Below, piece after piece: positions 1-5,693 of a stretch of DNA of 8,151 bases; the first letter of the stretch is position 1, and every line of letters starts with the position of its first letter. The notes under the pieces are model-generated. The model had not been told where the DNA came from, ran no database searches, and saw only the letters and a list, made by a program, of their open reading frames with translations. The DNA is taken from contig CABRID010000091.1 in NCBI GenBank assembly GCA_902470895.1, positions 1 to 8,151 on the forward strand, read 5' to 3'. The DNA is from an uncultured Collinsella sp. (GTDB lineage: Bacteria; Actinomycetota; Coriobacteriia; Coriobacteriales; Coriobacteriaceae). The translations under genes were made by a program, and so were the position numbers.

Positions 1-172
1 CGCGCGTATTGAATGCGTCGACAAAGCCCTGCATGCCCTGCTTCATAAAGAAGGGCCCGTAGATGGGTGAATTGAACGCGATGGGGATGGAGAAGGCTGC
101 AGCGAGAGCGAGCGTGGAAATCCATACGGCCCTGTCTCTTAGGATTAGTTTGAGAAGAAGTCGACAGTACAT
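1..172 (-). CDS. N-terminus of a membrane protein, probably another ABC exporter permease (runs off the left edge)
   Basis: Only the first 57 codons are inside the window. The start is fixed: ATG at 172 is preceded directly by an in-frame TAA, and an AGGTG ribosome site lies 7 bases upstream. The peptide has a short basic N-terminus (MYCRLLLKLILRDR), then one hydrophobic segment at about residues 15-31 (WISTLALAAAFSIPIAF), then a segment that would face outside. This layout matches the start of each half of the large permease encoded upstream in the same direction (basic stretch, single helix, long outer loop). I infer a further ABC-2-like permease of the same exporter, read from the same transcript as the ATPase. 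No motif in this fragment is diagnostic, so the family assignment rests on context and topology. Confidence 0.6.
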   Translation of the reverse strand, partial: MYCRLLLKLILRDRAVWISTLALAAAFSIPIAFNSPIYGPFFMKQGMQGFVDAFNTR

Positions 173-191
173 TTAGAAGCACCTACGTTCC

Positions 192-323
192 TCAAAGCAT
201 CGTTAGATTAATGATGACAGACCGAATGGAGATACGTGCGACGGGGGCGAGGCGAATGGCTGAGCGGTATCGATACGCGGGTTCAACGGCATCACATTGA
301 CCACATAGATTTTTAACTTGCAT
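192..323 (-). CDS. Possible small protein of 43 residues between ATPase and permease genes
   Basis: An ATG at 323 lies two bases after the TAG stop of the ATPase gene, and the GGCGGG at the ATPase end could serve as a weak ribosome site. The frame runs to TGA at 192-194, 19 bases before the start of the next membrane protein, so it almost fills the gap in this tightly packed operon. The peptide begins MQVKNLCGQCDAVEPAYRYR, with a CxxC pair at residues 7 and 10, and is otherwise rich in Arg, Ile and Val. It has no recognised domain, signal peptide or clear membrane helix. It could be a real small operon member, a leader that couples translation, or a chance frame in a 153-base spacer. I lean slightly towards chance. 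Confidence 0.25.
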   Translation of the reverse strand: MQVKNLCGQCDAVEPAYRYRSAIRLAPVARISIRSVIINLTML

Positions 324-325
324 TT

Positions 326-1066
326 CTACCCGCCTTTTTCGTAGAGTCGCCGATACGTGCTTAGCGCACCCTCGGCGCGTCCGGCAGGCTTTGCGAAATG
401 GGATCCAGGAGACTTCGGCGCAGCATCATCTTGCGGAATGCTTCTAATGAGCCTCCCATCCTTCAAAAACAGAATCTCATCGCACAGCCTATCGACCGAA
501 TCCAAGATGTGGGATGACATGATGATGCACGTACCAGAATCGGCCAGCTTCCTGAGGATCTCTGAATGCAAGCCCACCCTGCTGGGGTCGAGCGCGTTCA
601 TGGGCTCATCTAATAGAAGGTACCGCGCACCCGTCGCATACGCAATCGCCAGGGTAAGCTGCTGCTTCATGCCCTGGCTCAGAGTGCGGATCCTCATCTT
701 CGCGAACTCGCCTATCTGCGTTTGTTCCACTATCTCTTCGATATCGCGAGCATGCGGCCACATATCGCAAACCATCTTGAGGTGATCTTCCGCACGCAAT
801 CCGGGATACAGCAGCGTCCCCTCACCAGGTGCATAGAAGATCATAGAACGGACCTCTCTCGCACCCGTACCCTGCACCTCATCCAGAACGATGCTCCCGT
901 CCACGCGAGGACCCGGCAAACCTGCCATCGCACGCAGCAACGTCGTCTTTCCATGCCCGTTCGGAGCGACGAGACCGTAGACCGTACCCGGGGCAAACTC
1001 AGCGTCCACCGAATCTACGAGCACCTTCTTTCCATAAGAGATCGTCAGCGTTTGAAGGCCAATCAT
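326..1066 (-). CDS. ABC transporter ATP-binding protein (ABC-2 exporter type)
   Basis: This is the cytoplasmic nucleotide-binding subunit that powers the permease encoded just upstream. In the 249-residue reading from ATG 1075, the Walker A is APNGHGKTT (37-45), the signature LSQGM (132-136), Walker B YLLLDEP (152-158), the D-loop ALDP (161-164) and the H-loop SSH (187-189). The essential Lys43, Glu157 and His189 are present. Two oddities: the usual first Gly of Walker A is Ala37, and the expected Q-loop Gln is replaced in YAPGEG (81-86). The C-terminal 35 residues are low in motifs. Start choice: ATG 1075 overlaps the permease stop as ATGA, but AAAGGGG abuts it with no spacing. ATG 1066 has that site 9 bases upstream and gives the family-like beginning MIGLQTLTISYG, so I prefer it. 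Substrate is unknown. Confidence 0.92.
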   Translation of the reverse strand: MIGLQTLTISYGKKVLVDSVDAEFAPGTVYGLVAPNGHGKTTLLRAMAGLPGPRVDGSIVLDEVQGTGAREVRSMIFYAPGEGTLLYPGLRAEDHLKMVCDMWPHARDIEEIVEQTQIGEFAKMRIRTLSQGMKQQLTLAIAYATGARYLLLDEPMNALDPSRVGLHSEILRKLADSGTCIIMSSHILDSVDRLCDEILFLKDGRLIRSIPQDDAAPKSPGSHFAKPAGRAEGALSTYRRLYEKGG

Positions 1067-1071
1067 CGAGA

Positions 1072-3288
1072 TCATCCCCTTTCGATCTTTGGAACACTCA
1101 GGCGCACCATCAACGGAGATACGGCGCCCAAAACCACCAGCAGAGCGCCCGATGCGCCGACGACCTCTCCAAAAGGCATCGCGTTCGTCCCTCGCCCAAG
1201 GAACCCAATCGTCCCCACCTGGGAAGCGGGATCAAACGAGGCGAATGGAGCCAGCAGCGCGACGCCCATGCCCGCGCTTTCAACATGAGCGCTCAACGAA
1301 CCCAACACCAGGAGAACCGCGCAAACCACCCCGGTGACAACGGGGTTGCGGCTAATCGCTGCTGTCAACGCAGCGACGACGGAAATCACGCCGTATGCCA
1401 TGACCAGCAACGGAATACTGCACAACACCGCCTCCCCCACCATGGACGTTGTCGAAGCTCCCGCCCGAATGAGAGCGACGGGATACTCCGATCCACCCGC
1501 ACCGTTCTTAATCAAGGACACAACCGCAGCGGGAACCATCGACACCAAAAGCAGCGCCAGGCCAAGCAGGAGAGACAGCGCAACAGCCGTCAGAAAACGC
1601 ACATGCGCTGTTGCGGGGACTTGGAAAACCAGAAGGGAACGGCACCGCAGGTAGGTGCACGCAAGCGATGTGACAACCACGGGCAACAGCCAAAACAAGG
1701 AAGGAAGCGCTGCCTGGAGATACGAAAGAAGGATTAACGGGGGCATCTTCGTACTCAATTCGTAAACCTTGGGGTCCGGCAAGCTTGCGATCGACTCGAG
1801 CAGAAGGGCGCGCGCCTCCGCACGAGAAGGAGTCTCTGGCTCGATTCCAATCGATTGCAGGAGGGTCGCATCTGCCGCGCTCAGCTCGCCTCGAGCGCGC
1901 TCGTATGTCGCAAGGCTTCGAAACCCCTCCGCAGGCGTAGGTGCATACACGAAACCCGAAAGAGCATCTCGCATGTTTTCCAGGGCCGTTTTGCCCTCGG
2001 CGTCCATATTCGCAGCGTCGCGCTCTAGATACCGATCTATTGAACGAAGCTCGCCATCCCTATACCGACCAGCGGAAACGCCATCGGTGTCGGGAAACAT
2101 CTCAACCAGAGCCGGGACCAGCATCGCCGTCGACATTGCAACCGCGCATACGGCGAGGACGGGAGAATGCAGGAGCAGCTTTCCCATCGCTCTTACGTAT
2201 GCAACGGCGGCGGTATAAGGGCCCGAACGAGTTGTCGTTTGCGAGGCGATGAAGGCACCCCTGTCAAGACCAGTCGGGAACATCGGACGCGCGCAGCCGC
2301 TCTTTCCAGCAACGCAGAGCAAGAAGATTGCCAGCACCTCGATCGCGATGGCGCATACGAGGGTAATTGCCCCACGCTCGAAGCAAAGTCCGGGCAGATT
2401 CACTAACTGTGTTGTTGGGTACGGGCTATAGGCGCCTACGGTCAACTCGGTGTTTGCATACGTAAGGGGATTTAACAGGGCGAATTCACGTAAAGCCATG
2501 GATCTTCCGTAATACCCGGGAACCATCGTCACCCCCATCAGGGCACATACGAACACGATTCCAAGCGCAGGGCTATTGGCAATCTTCACGGCAAGGTGAA
2601 CGACGAGCGAAATGAACGCCGCCATCAAGAATTGCAAGATGGTCGTCTGCGCGAACACCAGCCAAGCCGGTTTGATAACCGGAGTCGCAAATTGAATGTA
2701 GCCTATCGGATAGAACGGCGAGCCCGGGCCATTCTTCACGAGCGCGGCGATTATCCCTGGAAGATTGATGGCAAAGACGGCAAGCATTGCAAAAGCACTC
2801 GCCCATACGCTCGATGCAACAAGCCTACCCGGCTCACCCATCGGTGCCTGGATGATGAGCTTTCCACGTTTGTTAAGGCGCGCGGCAAGGAACGAGACGG
2901 CAACGGCCGTTGCGACCCATAGCAAGTATTCCTTCGATCCGTCATAAAAGGAGTACCCTCCGTCCGATATCTGCAGAAACGGAAGCAGAGGAGAGAGCGG
3001 CGCCAAGATAAGTCGCCCCGTGTCAAGAGGGTACAGAAGTGCAGGCATGCTTGATGAAGAGGTATAGACGCCCTCCTCTCCCGCATTCACAAGCGCGTCC
3101 GCATAGGATGCTGACAATACCTGCTCAACGCGGGTTATTCCCGACTCGAGGTATTCAACCCGTCCGTCGATGCCAGCCGCACTCCTGAAGACTGGCAAAG
3201 CACAAAGAACCATCAACGCAGCAACGGCAACACGGAGCGACCTAGAGGAAAGGAGCGACCTAAAGATCACCTTCGAGATTTTGAACAT
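1072..3288 (-). CDS. Two-module (fused, duplicated) ABC transporter permease, 12 predicted helices
   Basis: This large integral membrane subunit forms the channel part of the exporter. In the 741-residue reading from GTG 3297, helices fall near 23-41, 122-140, 163-187, 212-236, 243-262 and 308-332. The pattern then repeats near 376-398, 528-550, 566-597, 617-646, 650-669 and 712-735. Each half has one helix, a long outer loop, then five helices. The halves align at a constant offset of about 409 residues: LVKNGPGSPFYP (186-197) with LIKNGAGGSEYP (595-606), and ALLNPLTYAN (273-282) with ALLAPFASFD (680-689). The second outer loop (about 399-520) is longer, charged and probably helical. I chose ATG 3288 because GGTGA lies 5 bases upstream; GTG 3297 has only a weak site. 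Its TGA overlaps the ATG at 1075, so it is the first gene of the operon. Substrate is not deducible; peptide, antibiotic or lipid export are all possible. Confidence 0.85.
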   Translation of the reverse strand: MFKISKVIFRSLLSSRSLRVAVAALMVLCALPVFRSAAGIDGRVEYLESGITRVEQVLSASYADALVNAGEEGVYTSSSSMPALLYPLDTGRLILAPLSPLLPFLQISDGGYSFYDGSKEYLLWVATAVAVSFLAARLNKRGKLIIQAPMGEPGRLVASSVWASAFAMLAVFAINLPGIIAALVKNGPGSPFYPIGYIQFATPVIKPAWLVFAQTTILQFLMAAFISLVVHLAVKIANSPALGIVFVCALMGVTMVPGYYGRSMALREFALLNPLTYANTELTVGAYSPYPTTQLVNLPGLCFERGAITLVCAIAIEVLAIFLLCVAGKSGCARPMFPTGLDRGAFIASQTTTRSGPYTAAVAYVRAMGKLLLHSPVLAVCAVAMSTAMLVPALVEMFPDTDGVSAGRYRDGELRSIDRYLERDAANMDAEGKTALENMRDALSGFVYAPTPAEGFRSLATYERARGELSAADATLLQSIGIEPETPSRAEARALLLESIASLPDPKVYELSTKMPPLILLSYLQAALPSLFWLLPVVVTSLACTYLRCRSLLVFQVPATAHVRFLTAVALSLLLGLALLLVSMVPAAVVSLIKNGAGGSEYPVALIRAGASTTSMVGEAVLCSIPLLVMAYGVISVVAALTAAISRNPVVTGVVCAVLLVLGSLSAHVESAGMGVALLAPFASFDPASQVGTIGFLGRGTNAMPFGEVVGASGALLVVLGAVSPLMVRLSVPKIERG

Positions 3289-3343
3289 ACGTATCACCAG
3301 CTCGTTTCAACACGATTCAGCCCGATGCGCGGGGTTACGGTTG

Positions 3344-3376
3344 CAGCATGCTGTGATTACTTGCCGGCAAAGTCAA
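3344..3376 (-). promoter_or_regulatory. Weak candidate promoter and palindrome for the leftward exporter operon
   Basis: On the minus strand TTGACT (3376-3371) is a good -35 match. A 17-base spacer leads to CAGCAT (3353-3348), a poor -10. The perfect 10-base palindrome CAGCATGCTG (3344-3353) covers this position and may be an operator. The exporter operon must start somewhere in this 135-base divergent gap, but the exact start is uncertain. Confidence 0.25.
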
Positions 3377-3389
3377 TTTAACATAAACT
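3361..3389 (+). promoter_or_regulatory. Candidate sigma-70-type promoter for the DUF2975/regulator pair
   Basis: TTGCCG (3361-3366) and TAAACT (3384-3389) each match four of six consensus bases and are separated by 17 bases. Transcription would begin near 3396, leaving a leader of about 37 bases. The -10 box sits inside the palindrome at 3377-3395, so a repressor bound there would block it. Confidence 0.45.
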
Positions 3390-3395
3390 GTTAAA
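3377..3395. promoter_or_regulatory. Perfect 7-5-7 palindrome, candidate operator
   Basis: TTTAACA and TGTTAAA are exact reverse complements around the five bases TAAAC. Size and symmetry suit a dimeric helix-turn-helix protein, and the gene for a Cro/C1-type regulator is the second of the transcription unit it would control. The site covers the candidate rightward -10 and abuts the leftward -35 candidate (3371-3376), so it could serve both directions. The sequence shows the palindrome; the binding protein is inferred. Confidence 0.5.
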
Positions 3396-3398
3396 AAG

Positions 3399-3430
3399 TA
3401 ACCTGAGTTTTTTAAATTCTTCGGAGGTTA
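3399..3430 (+). promoter_or_regulatory. Leader stem that could cover the ribosome binding site
   Basis: TAACCT (3399-3404) is the exact reverse complement of AGGTTA (3425-3430), and the second arm contains part of the strong GGAGG ribosome site (3423-3427) of the following gene. The loop is 20 bases and the stem AT-rich, so stability would be modest. GGAGG lies five bases before ATG 3433 and supports that start. Confidence 0.3.
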
Positions 3431-3432
3431 TT

Positions 3433-3945
3433 ATGAGTTCCGACAATCGCACTCCCCGGCTTCATTCCTTCCGCATCGCATGTGCGATAGCCTCTGCGAC
3501 CCTTTGCGCCACCGCCATCGCACAAGTGGCGTTCTCCTTAAAGCCAGCAATCGAAGTGCTCGACAACCCTGTAATTGCAGACTCCCCCGCGTATCCAGCC
3601 CTTGCGATCTCGACATTGGTCCCTGCCGTCATCGGTATCGCTACGACCATCCTCAGCGCCGTTCTCGTGTGGACGATCAAGAGCGGAGACCCCTTCAAGA
3701 AAGGGTCTGCGACATGCTTGAAGGTGCTCGGCATTCTCTTCGTTGTTCAAGCTGCCACCAGCCTCTACGCCGGCTCACTCAAAACCTCCGTTTCGATGTT
3801 TGGCGGCGAGGGGGCCGTCGGCGCCCAAGAGATCGCTTCATCATTCGATTGGACCTCTCTGGTTCTCGGCATCGTCCTGTTCATGCTTTCCCAGCTCTTC
3901 TTGTACGCCCGAGAGCTGTACCTCGACTCCGACGAGATTGCGTAA
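3433..3945 (+). CDS. DUF2975-type membrane protein, four predicted helices
   Basis: The 170-residue product is a small integral membrane protein with helices near residues 13-35, 57-82, 96-116 and 140-158. The features that point to DUF2975 are GDPF (85-88) right after helix 2, the following K/S stretch leading into helix 3, and an ending where the last helix runs into an acidic tail (LYARELYLDSDEIA). A small YozG-like regulator gene follows after 9 bases, which is the usual partner of this family in Gram-positive bacteria. The biochemical role of the family is not established; it may sense a membrane condition or control its partner regulator. GGAGG at 3423-3427 sets the start. Family call is from memory of the pattern, without a profile search. 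Confidence 0.8.
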   Translation: MSSDNRTPRLHSFRIACAIASATLCATAIAQVAFSLKPAIEVLDNPVIADSPAYPALAISTLVPAVIGIATTILSAVLVWTIKSGDPFKKGSATCLKVLGILFVVQAATSLYAGSLKTSVSMFGGEGAVGAQEIASSFDWTSLVLGIVLFMLSQLFLYARELYLDSDEIA

Positions 3946-3954
3946 GGAAACGCC

Positions 3955-4206
3955 ATGCCCGTAATTGTTCGCCTCGACAAGATCATGGCCGAGCGAAAGA
4001 TTTCCTCGAACGAACTTGCCGAAAGGATTGGAACCACGCCCGTGAACCTGTCCCGTATTAAAAAAGGGCATATTCGCGGCATTCGCTTCAACACACTCGA
4101 GCAGCTATGCCTCGCCCTTCGTTGCCAACCCGGAGACCTTCTCGAAGTCATGAGCGAAGAGGATGCCCGAAAGGAGTTCGGACTCGATTGGTCCGCCGAG
4201 GATTAG
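3955..4206 (+). CDS. Cro/C1-family (XRE, YozG-like) transcriptional regulator
   Basis: The 83-residue protein is almost entirely one DNA-binding domain. Residues 1-11 form a first helix (VRLDKIMAER). The helix-turn-helix is at about 17-37, with SSNELAERIGTTPVNLSRIKKG typical in pattern. RFNTLEQLCLALRCQPGDLLE (44-64) is the hallmark third part of the YozG-like group. A short acidic tail ends in WSAED. An AAGGA ribosome site lies 7 bases before the ATG. It probably works as a dimer on the palindrome in front of the operon, controlling its own pair. Its stop TAG is followed without a break, in the same frame, by an integrase fragment. The last residues may therefore be altered relative to the ancestral protein. 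Confidence 0.88.
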   Translation: MPVIVRLDKIMAERKISSNELAERIGTTPVNLSRIKKGHIRGIRFNTLEQLCLALRCQPGDLLEVMSEEDARKEFGLDWSAED

Positions 4207-4932
4207 AGGGCGGTCGTACTCGCCCTGCACACGGGGATGCGAATCGGCGAGGTCTGCGGCCTTCGGTGGTGCGATGTGGATTTCGAGACGGGCCTGATCT
4301 CGATCAGACACTCGGTGGCGTACGCGAAGGGAATGGGTTCGTTCATCAAGGACACCAAGACCCATGACGCCAGGGGCATCCCCATCGACCCGGTCGGCCT
4401 ACTCCCCTTCCTGAAGGAGACCCACGAGATCGACTGCGGAAAGCTGCGCTTGCGCGGCCTTACCGGGGCGGTCGAGATCGGGGACTGCTACATCCTGTCG
4501 GAGCCGGGCACGACCTTCGCGACGACAAGCTATATCCGCAGGGCGTTCAAGACGTTCTCGGAGACCAACGGCCTCATGGGCACCAACGACGAGCTGATCA
4601 CGTTCCACGGCCTTCGCCACACGTTCGCAACGCAGTGGATCCGCCAAGGCGGCGATATCAAGGCGCTCCAATCGATCCTCGGCCACAAGGACGCCATGGC
4701 GACGCTCAACGTCTACGCCGACATCGAGCCCATCTCCAAAATCCATAACATGCTGCGCGCCACGCCGTGCCTTTGGCGCGGGCACCTCGGGCCGAGGGTC
4801 GATCCGGGTCCCATGTTCCAACAGAGGATCCAGGAGTCCATCGAGACGCTCCAGGCGTTCGGCTACGGCATCACCGAGCCGGACGACCGAAATATCGCCA
4901 TACGCGACGTGAAGACGAACAGTTGGCTCTAG
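4207..4932 (+). pseudogene. 5'-truncated tyrosine recombinase (phage or ICE-type integrase) remnant
   Basis: The reading frame opens right after the regulator's TAG, with no start codon or ribosome site at the beginning; the first ATG is 4237. It encodes the catalytic domain from its first conserved strand: LALHTGMRIGE holds the first catalytic Arg (codon 4240). Lys lies in KDTKTHD (about 4345-4360), HGLRH supplies His (4606) and Arg (4615), LGH supplies His (4684), and the nucleophile Tyr is in NVYAD (4714). The whole catalytic set is intact, but the arm-binding and core-binding domains (normally about 150-200 residues) are missing. Translation from ATG 4237 would give 231 residues, which could not bind att DNA normally. 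The frame ends at TAG 4930-4932, then continues open to TGA 5092-5094 with an HTH-like stretch. I read this as a decayed integration module. Confidence 0.85.
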
Positions 4933-4988
4933 CTCACCGAGTACGCGGCAGTGCTGGGCCCATCCCAACTGAGGTCACGGTGGTCCGA

Positions 4989-5032
4989 TAGGGGCGCCGC
5001 CCGCGGCATGCGCCGCGGAGCGGTATCCCCTA
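4989..5032. repeat. Strong 44-base hairpin (imperfect inverted repeat)
   Basis: TAGGGG (4989-4994) pairs with CCCCTA (5027-5032). CCGC (4997-5000) pairs with GCGG (5020-5023). CCGCGGC (5001-5007) pairs with GCCGCGG (5012-5018) around the loop ATGC. That is 17 base pairs with one internal loop and one bulged A. No T-run follows on either strand, so it is not a standard intrinsic terminator. Confidence 0.6.
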
Positions 5033-5061
5033 CCGAAGGGCGGGGATGCCCTCCGCTTCCA

Positions 5062-5132
5062 GTTCGGAATCAGCCGTCGGAGGCGTTCGGCTGACTGCGG
5101 GAACGGCCTGTCCGCTCAATGTGTTCGGCTGA
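5062..5132. repeat. GTTCGG/GTTCGGCTGA repeat cluster
   Basis: GTTCGGCTGA occurs at 5085-5094 and again at 5123-5132. Its 3' part is inverted as TCAGCCG at 5070-5076, forming a 7-base stem with 5088-5094. GTTCGG alone also occurs at 5062-5067. The cluster lies just beyond the integrase remnant, so recombinase-arm or accessory-factor sites are possible, but short repeats like this can occur by chance. Confidence 0.35.
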
Positions 5133-5258
5133 GATCGGAAATCAACCCAACACGAGCCGGACACGCGCCAGACGGCTCTTCCCCGTACGGCCTTCCCCCT
5201 TACGCTCATGTTGCAGGCATGTAACGCCGCAGCGAGCGCGCCTTTTTTGCGCCAGACA

Positions 5259-5281
5259 GGTACAATGATGAACACTGTACC
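5259..5281 (+). promoter_or_regulatory. Candidate -10 box inside an inverted repeat upstream of the ACT-domain gene
   Basis: TACAAT (5261-5266) matches the -10 consensus in five of six positions, but no good -35 is placed 16-18 bases upstream. GGTACA (5259-5264) and TGTACC (5276-5281) are exact inverted copies 11 bases apart, so an operator may overlap the promoter. Transcription would start near 5273, about 55 bases before the ACT start codon. Confidence 0.35.
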
Positions 5282-5328
5282 GTAGCGGAGCGCCCCGCGC
5301 GCGCCGCAATCACGCGAAAGGGTTTCCC

Positions 5329-5616
5329 ATGGCCGAGATCTCGTCCTCCCGCATCGTCATCACCGTCCTTGGCAAGAACCGCCCCGGTATCGTCGCCGGC
5401 GTCACCCGTGTTCTGGGCGAGGCCAACGTCGACATCCGCGACATTACGCAGTCCATTATCGAGGACATCTTCACCATGACCATGCTGGCCGACACCGCCG
5501 AGTCCAAGCTCGACTTCGCCGAGCTGCAGAAGGCCCTGGCCGAGGCAGGCGAGCTTTCGGGCGTCAACGTGTCCATTCAGCGCGAGGACGTCTTTAACTT
5601 TATGTACCGCCTGTAG
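5329..5616 (+). CDS. Small ACT-domain protein (UPF0237-type)
   Basis: The 95-residue product is a single ACT domain, the fold that binds small molecules such as amino acids and regulates enzymes or transport. After a short N-terminus, strand 1 and the ligand loop read IVITVLGKNRPGIVAGVT (9-26). Helix 1 follows, then VDIRDITQSIIEDIFTMTML (34-53), a characteristic stretch of the UPF0237 group of stand-alone ACT proteins. The second helix and last strand complete the domain, and length fits the family (about 90). AAAGGG six bases before ATG 5329 supports the start. In many Gram-positive bacteria the next gene encodes a PFL-like UPF0210 protein; here citrate synthase follows 77 bases later with its own ribosome site, so that partner is absent locally. 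The ligand is unknown; an amino-acid sensing role is only inferred. Confidence 0.88.
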   Translation: MAEISSSRIVITVLGKNRPGIVAGVTRVLGEANVDIRDITQSIIEDIFTMTMLADTAESKLDFAELQKALAEAGELSGVNVSIQREDVFNFMYRL

Positions 5617-5693
5617 CGAACAAGCCGCTCGGGGCAGCTTGACGTCATATCGTCCAAGCGCGCGGCCCCAAAGCGGACCGGAGAGGAGCGCGC

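Larger units (their letters stand above)
4933..5328. other. Spacer of about 400 bases with integrase debris, hairpins and repeats
   Basis: No convincing complete gene lies here. The first 160 bases continue the integrase frame after its TAG and read LTEYAAVLGPSQLRSRWSDR, resembling a winged or excisionase-like HTH. The remainder holds a strong hairpin, short direct and inverted GTTCGGCTGA copies and the control region of the ACT-domain gene. It marks the boundary between accessory DNA on the left and ordinary chromosome on the right. Confidence 0.6.

Noticed and set aside
3480..4061. 193-codon plus-strand frame across the DUF2975 and regulator genes
   Set aside because: It overlaps two well-supported genes in another frame and gives an Arg/Pro/His-rich product typical of an out-of-frame reading.
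4399..4968. 189-codon open frame on the minus strand
   Set aside because: It overlaps the integrase catalytic domain on the other strand and has the low-complexity look of a GC-rich shadow frame.
5241..5250. T-run at 5243-5248 as an intrinsic terminator of the integrase region
   Set aside because: The preceding bases do not form a stable uninterrupted stem directly before the T-run on the plus strand, nor is there one for the minus strand.
5030..5275. 81-codon open frame on the minus strand in the spacer before the ACT gene
   Set aside because: It has no good ribosome site, crosses the inverted repeats and the candidate promoter, and its product shows no domain. It could be a relic, but I cannot support it as a gene.
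5639..5667. TTGACG and the palindrome TGACGTCA upstream of citrate synthase as a promoter
   Set aside because: The -35-like TTGACG has only GC-rich sequence at the -10 distance, and an 8-base palindrome is too short to mean much alone.
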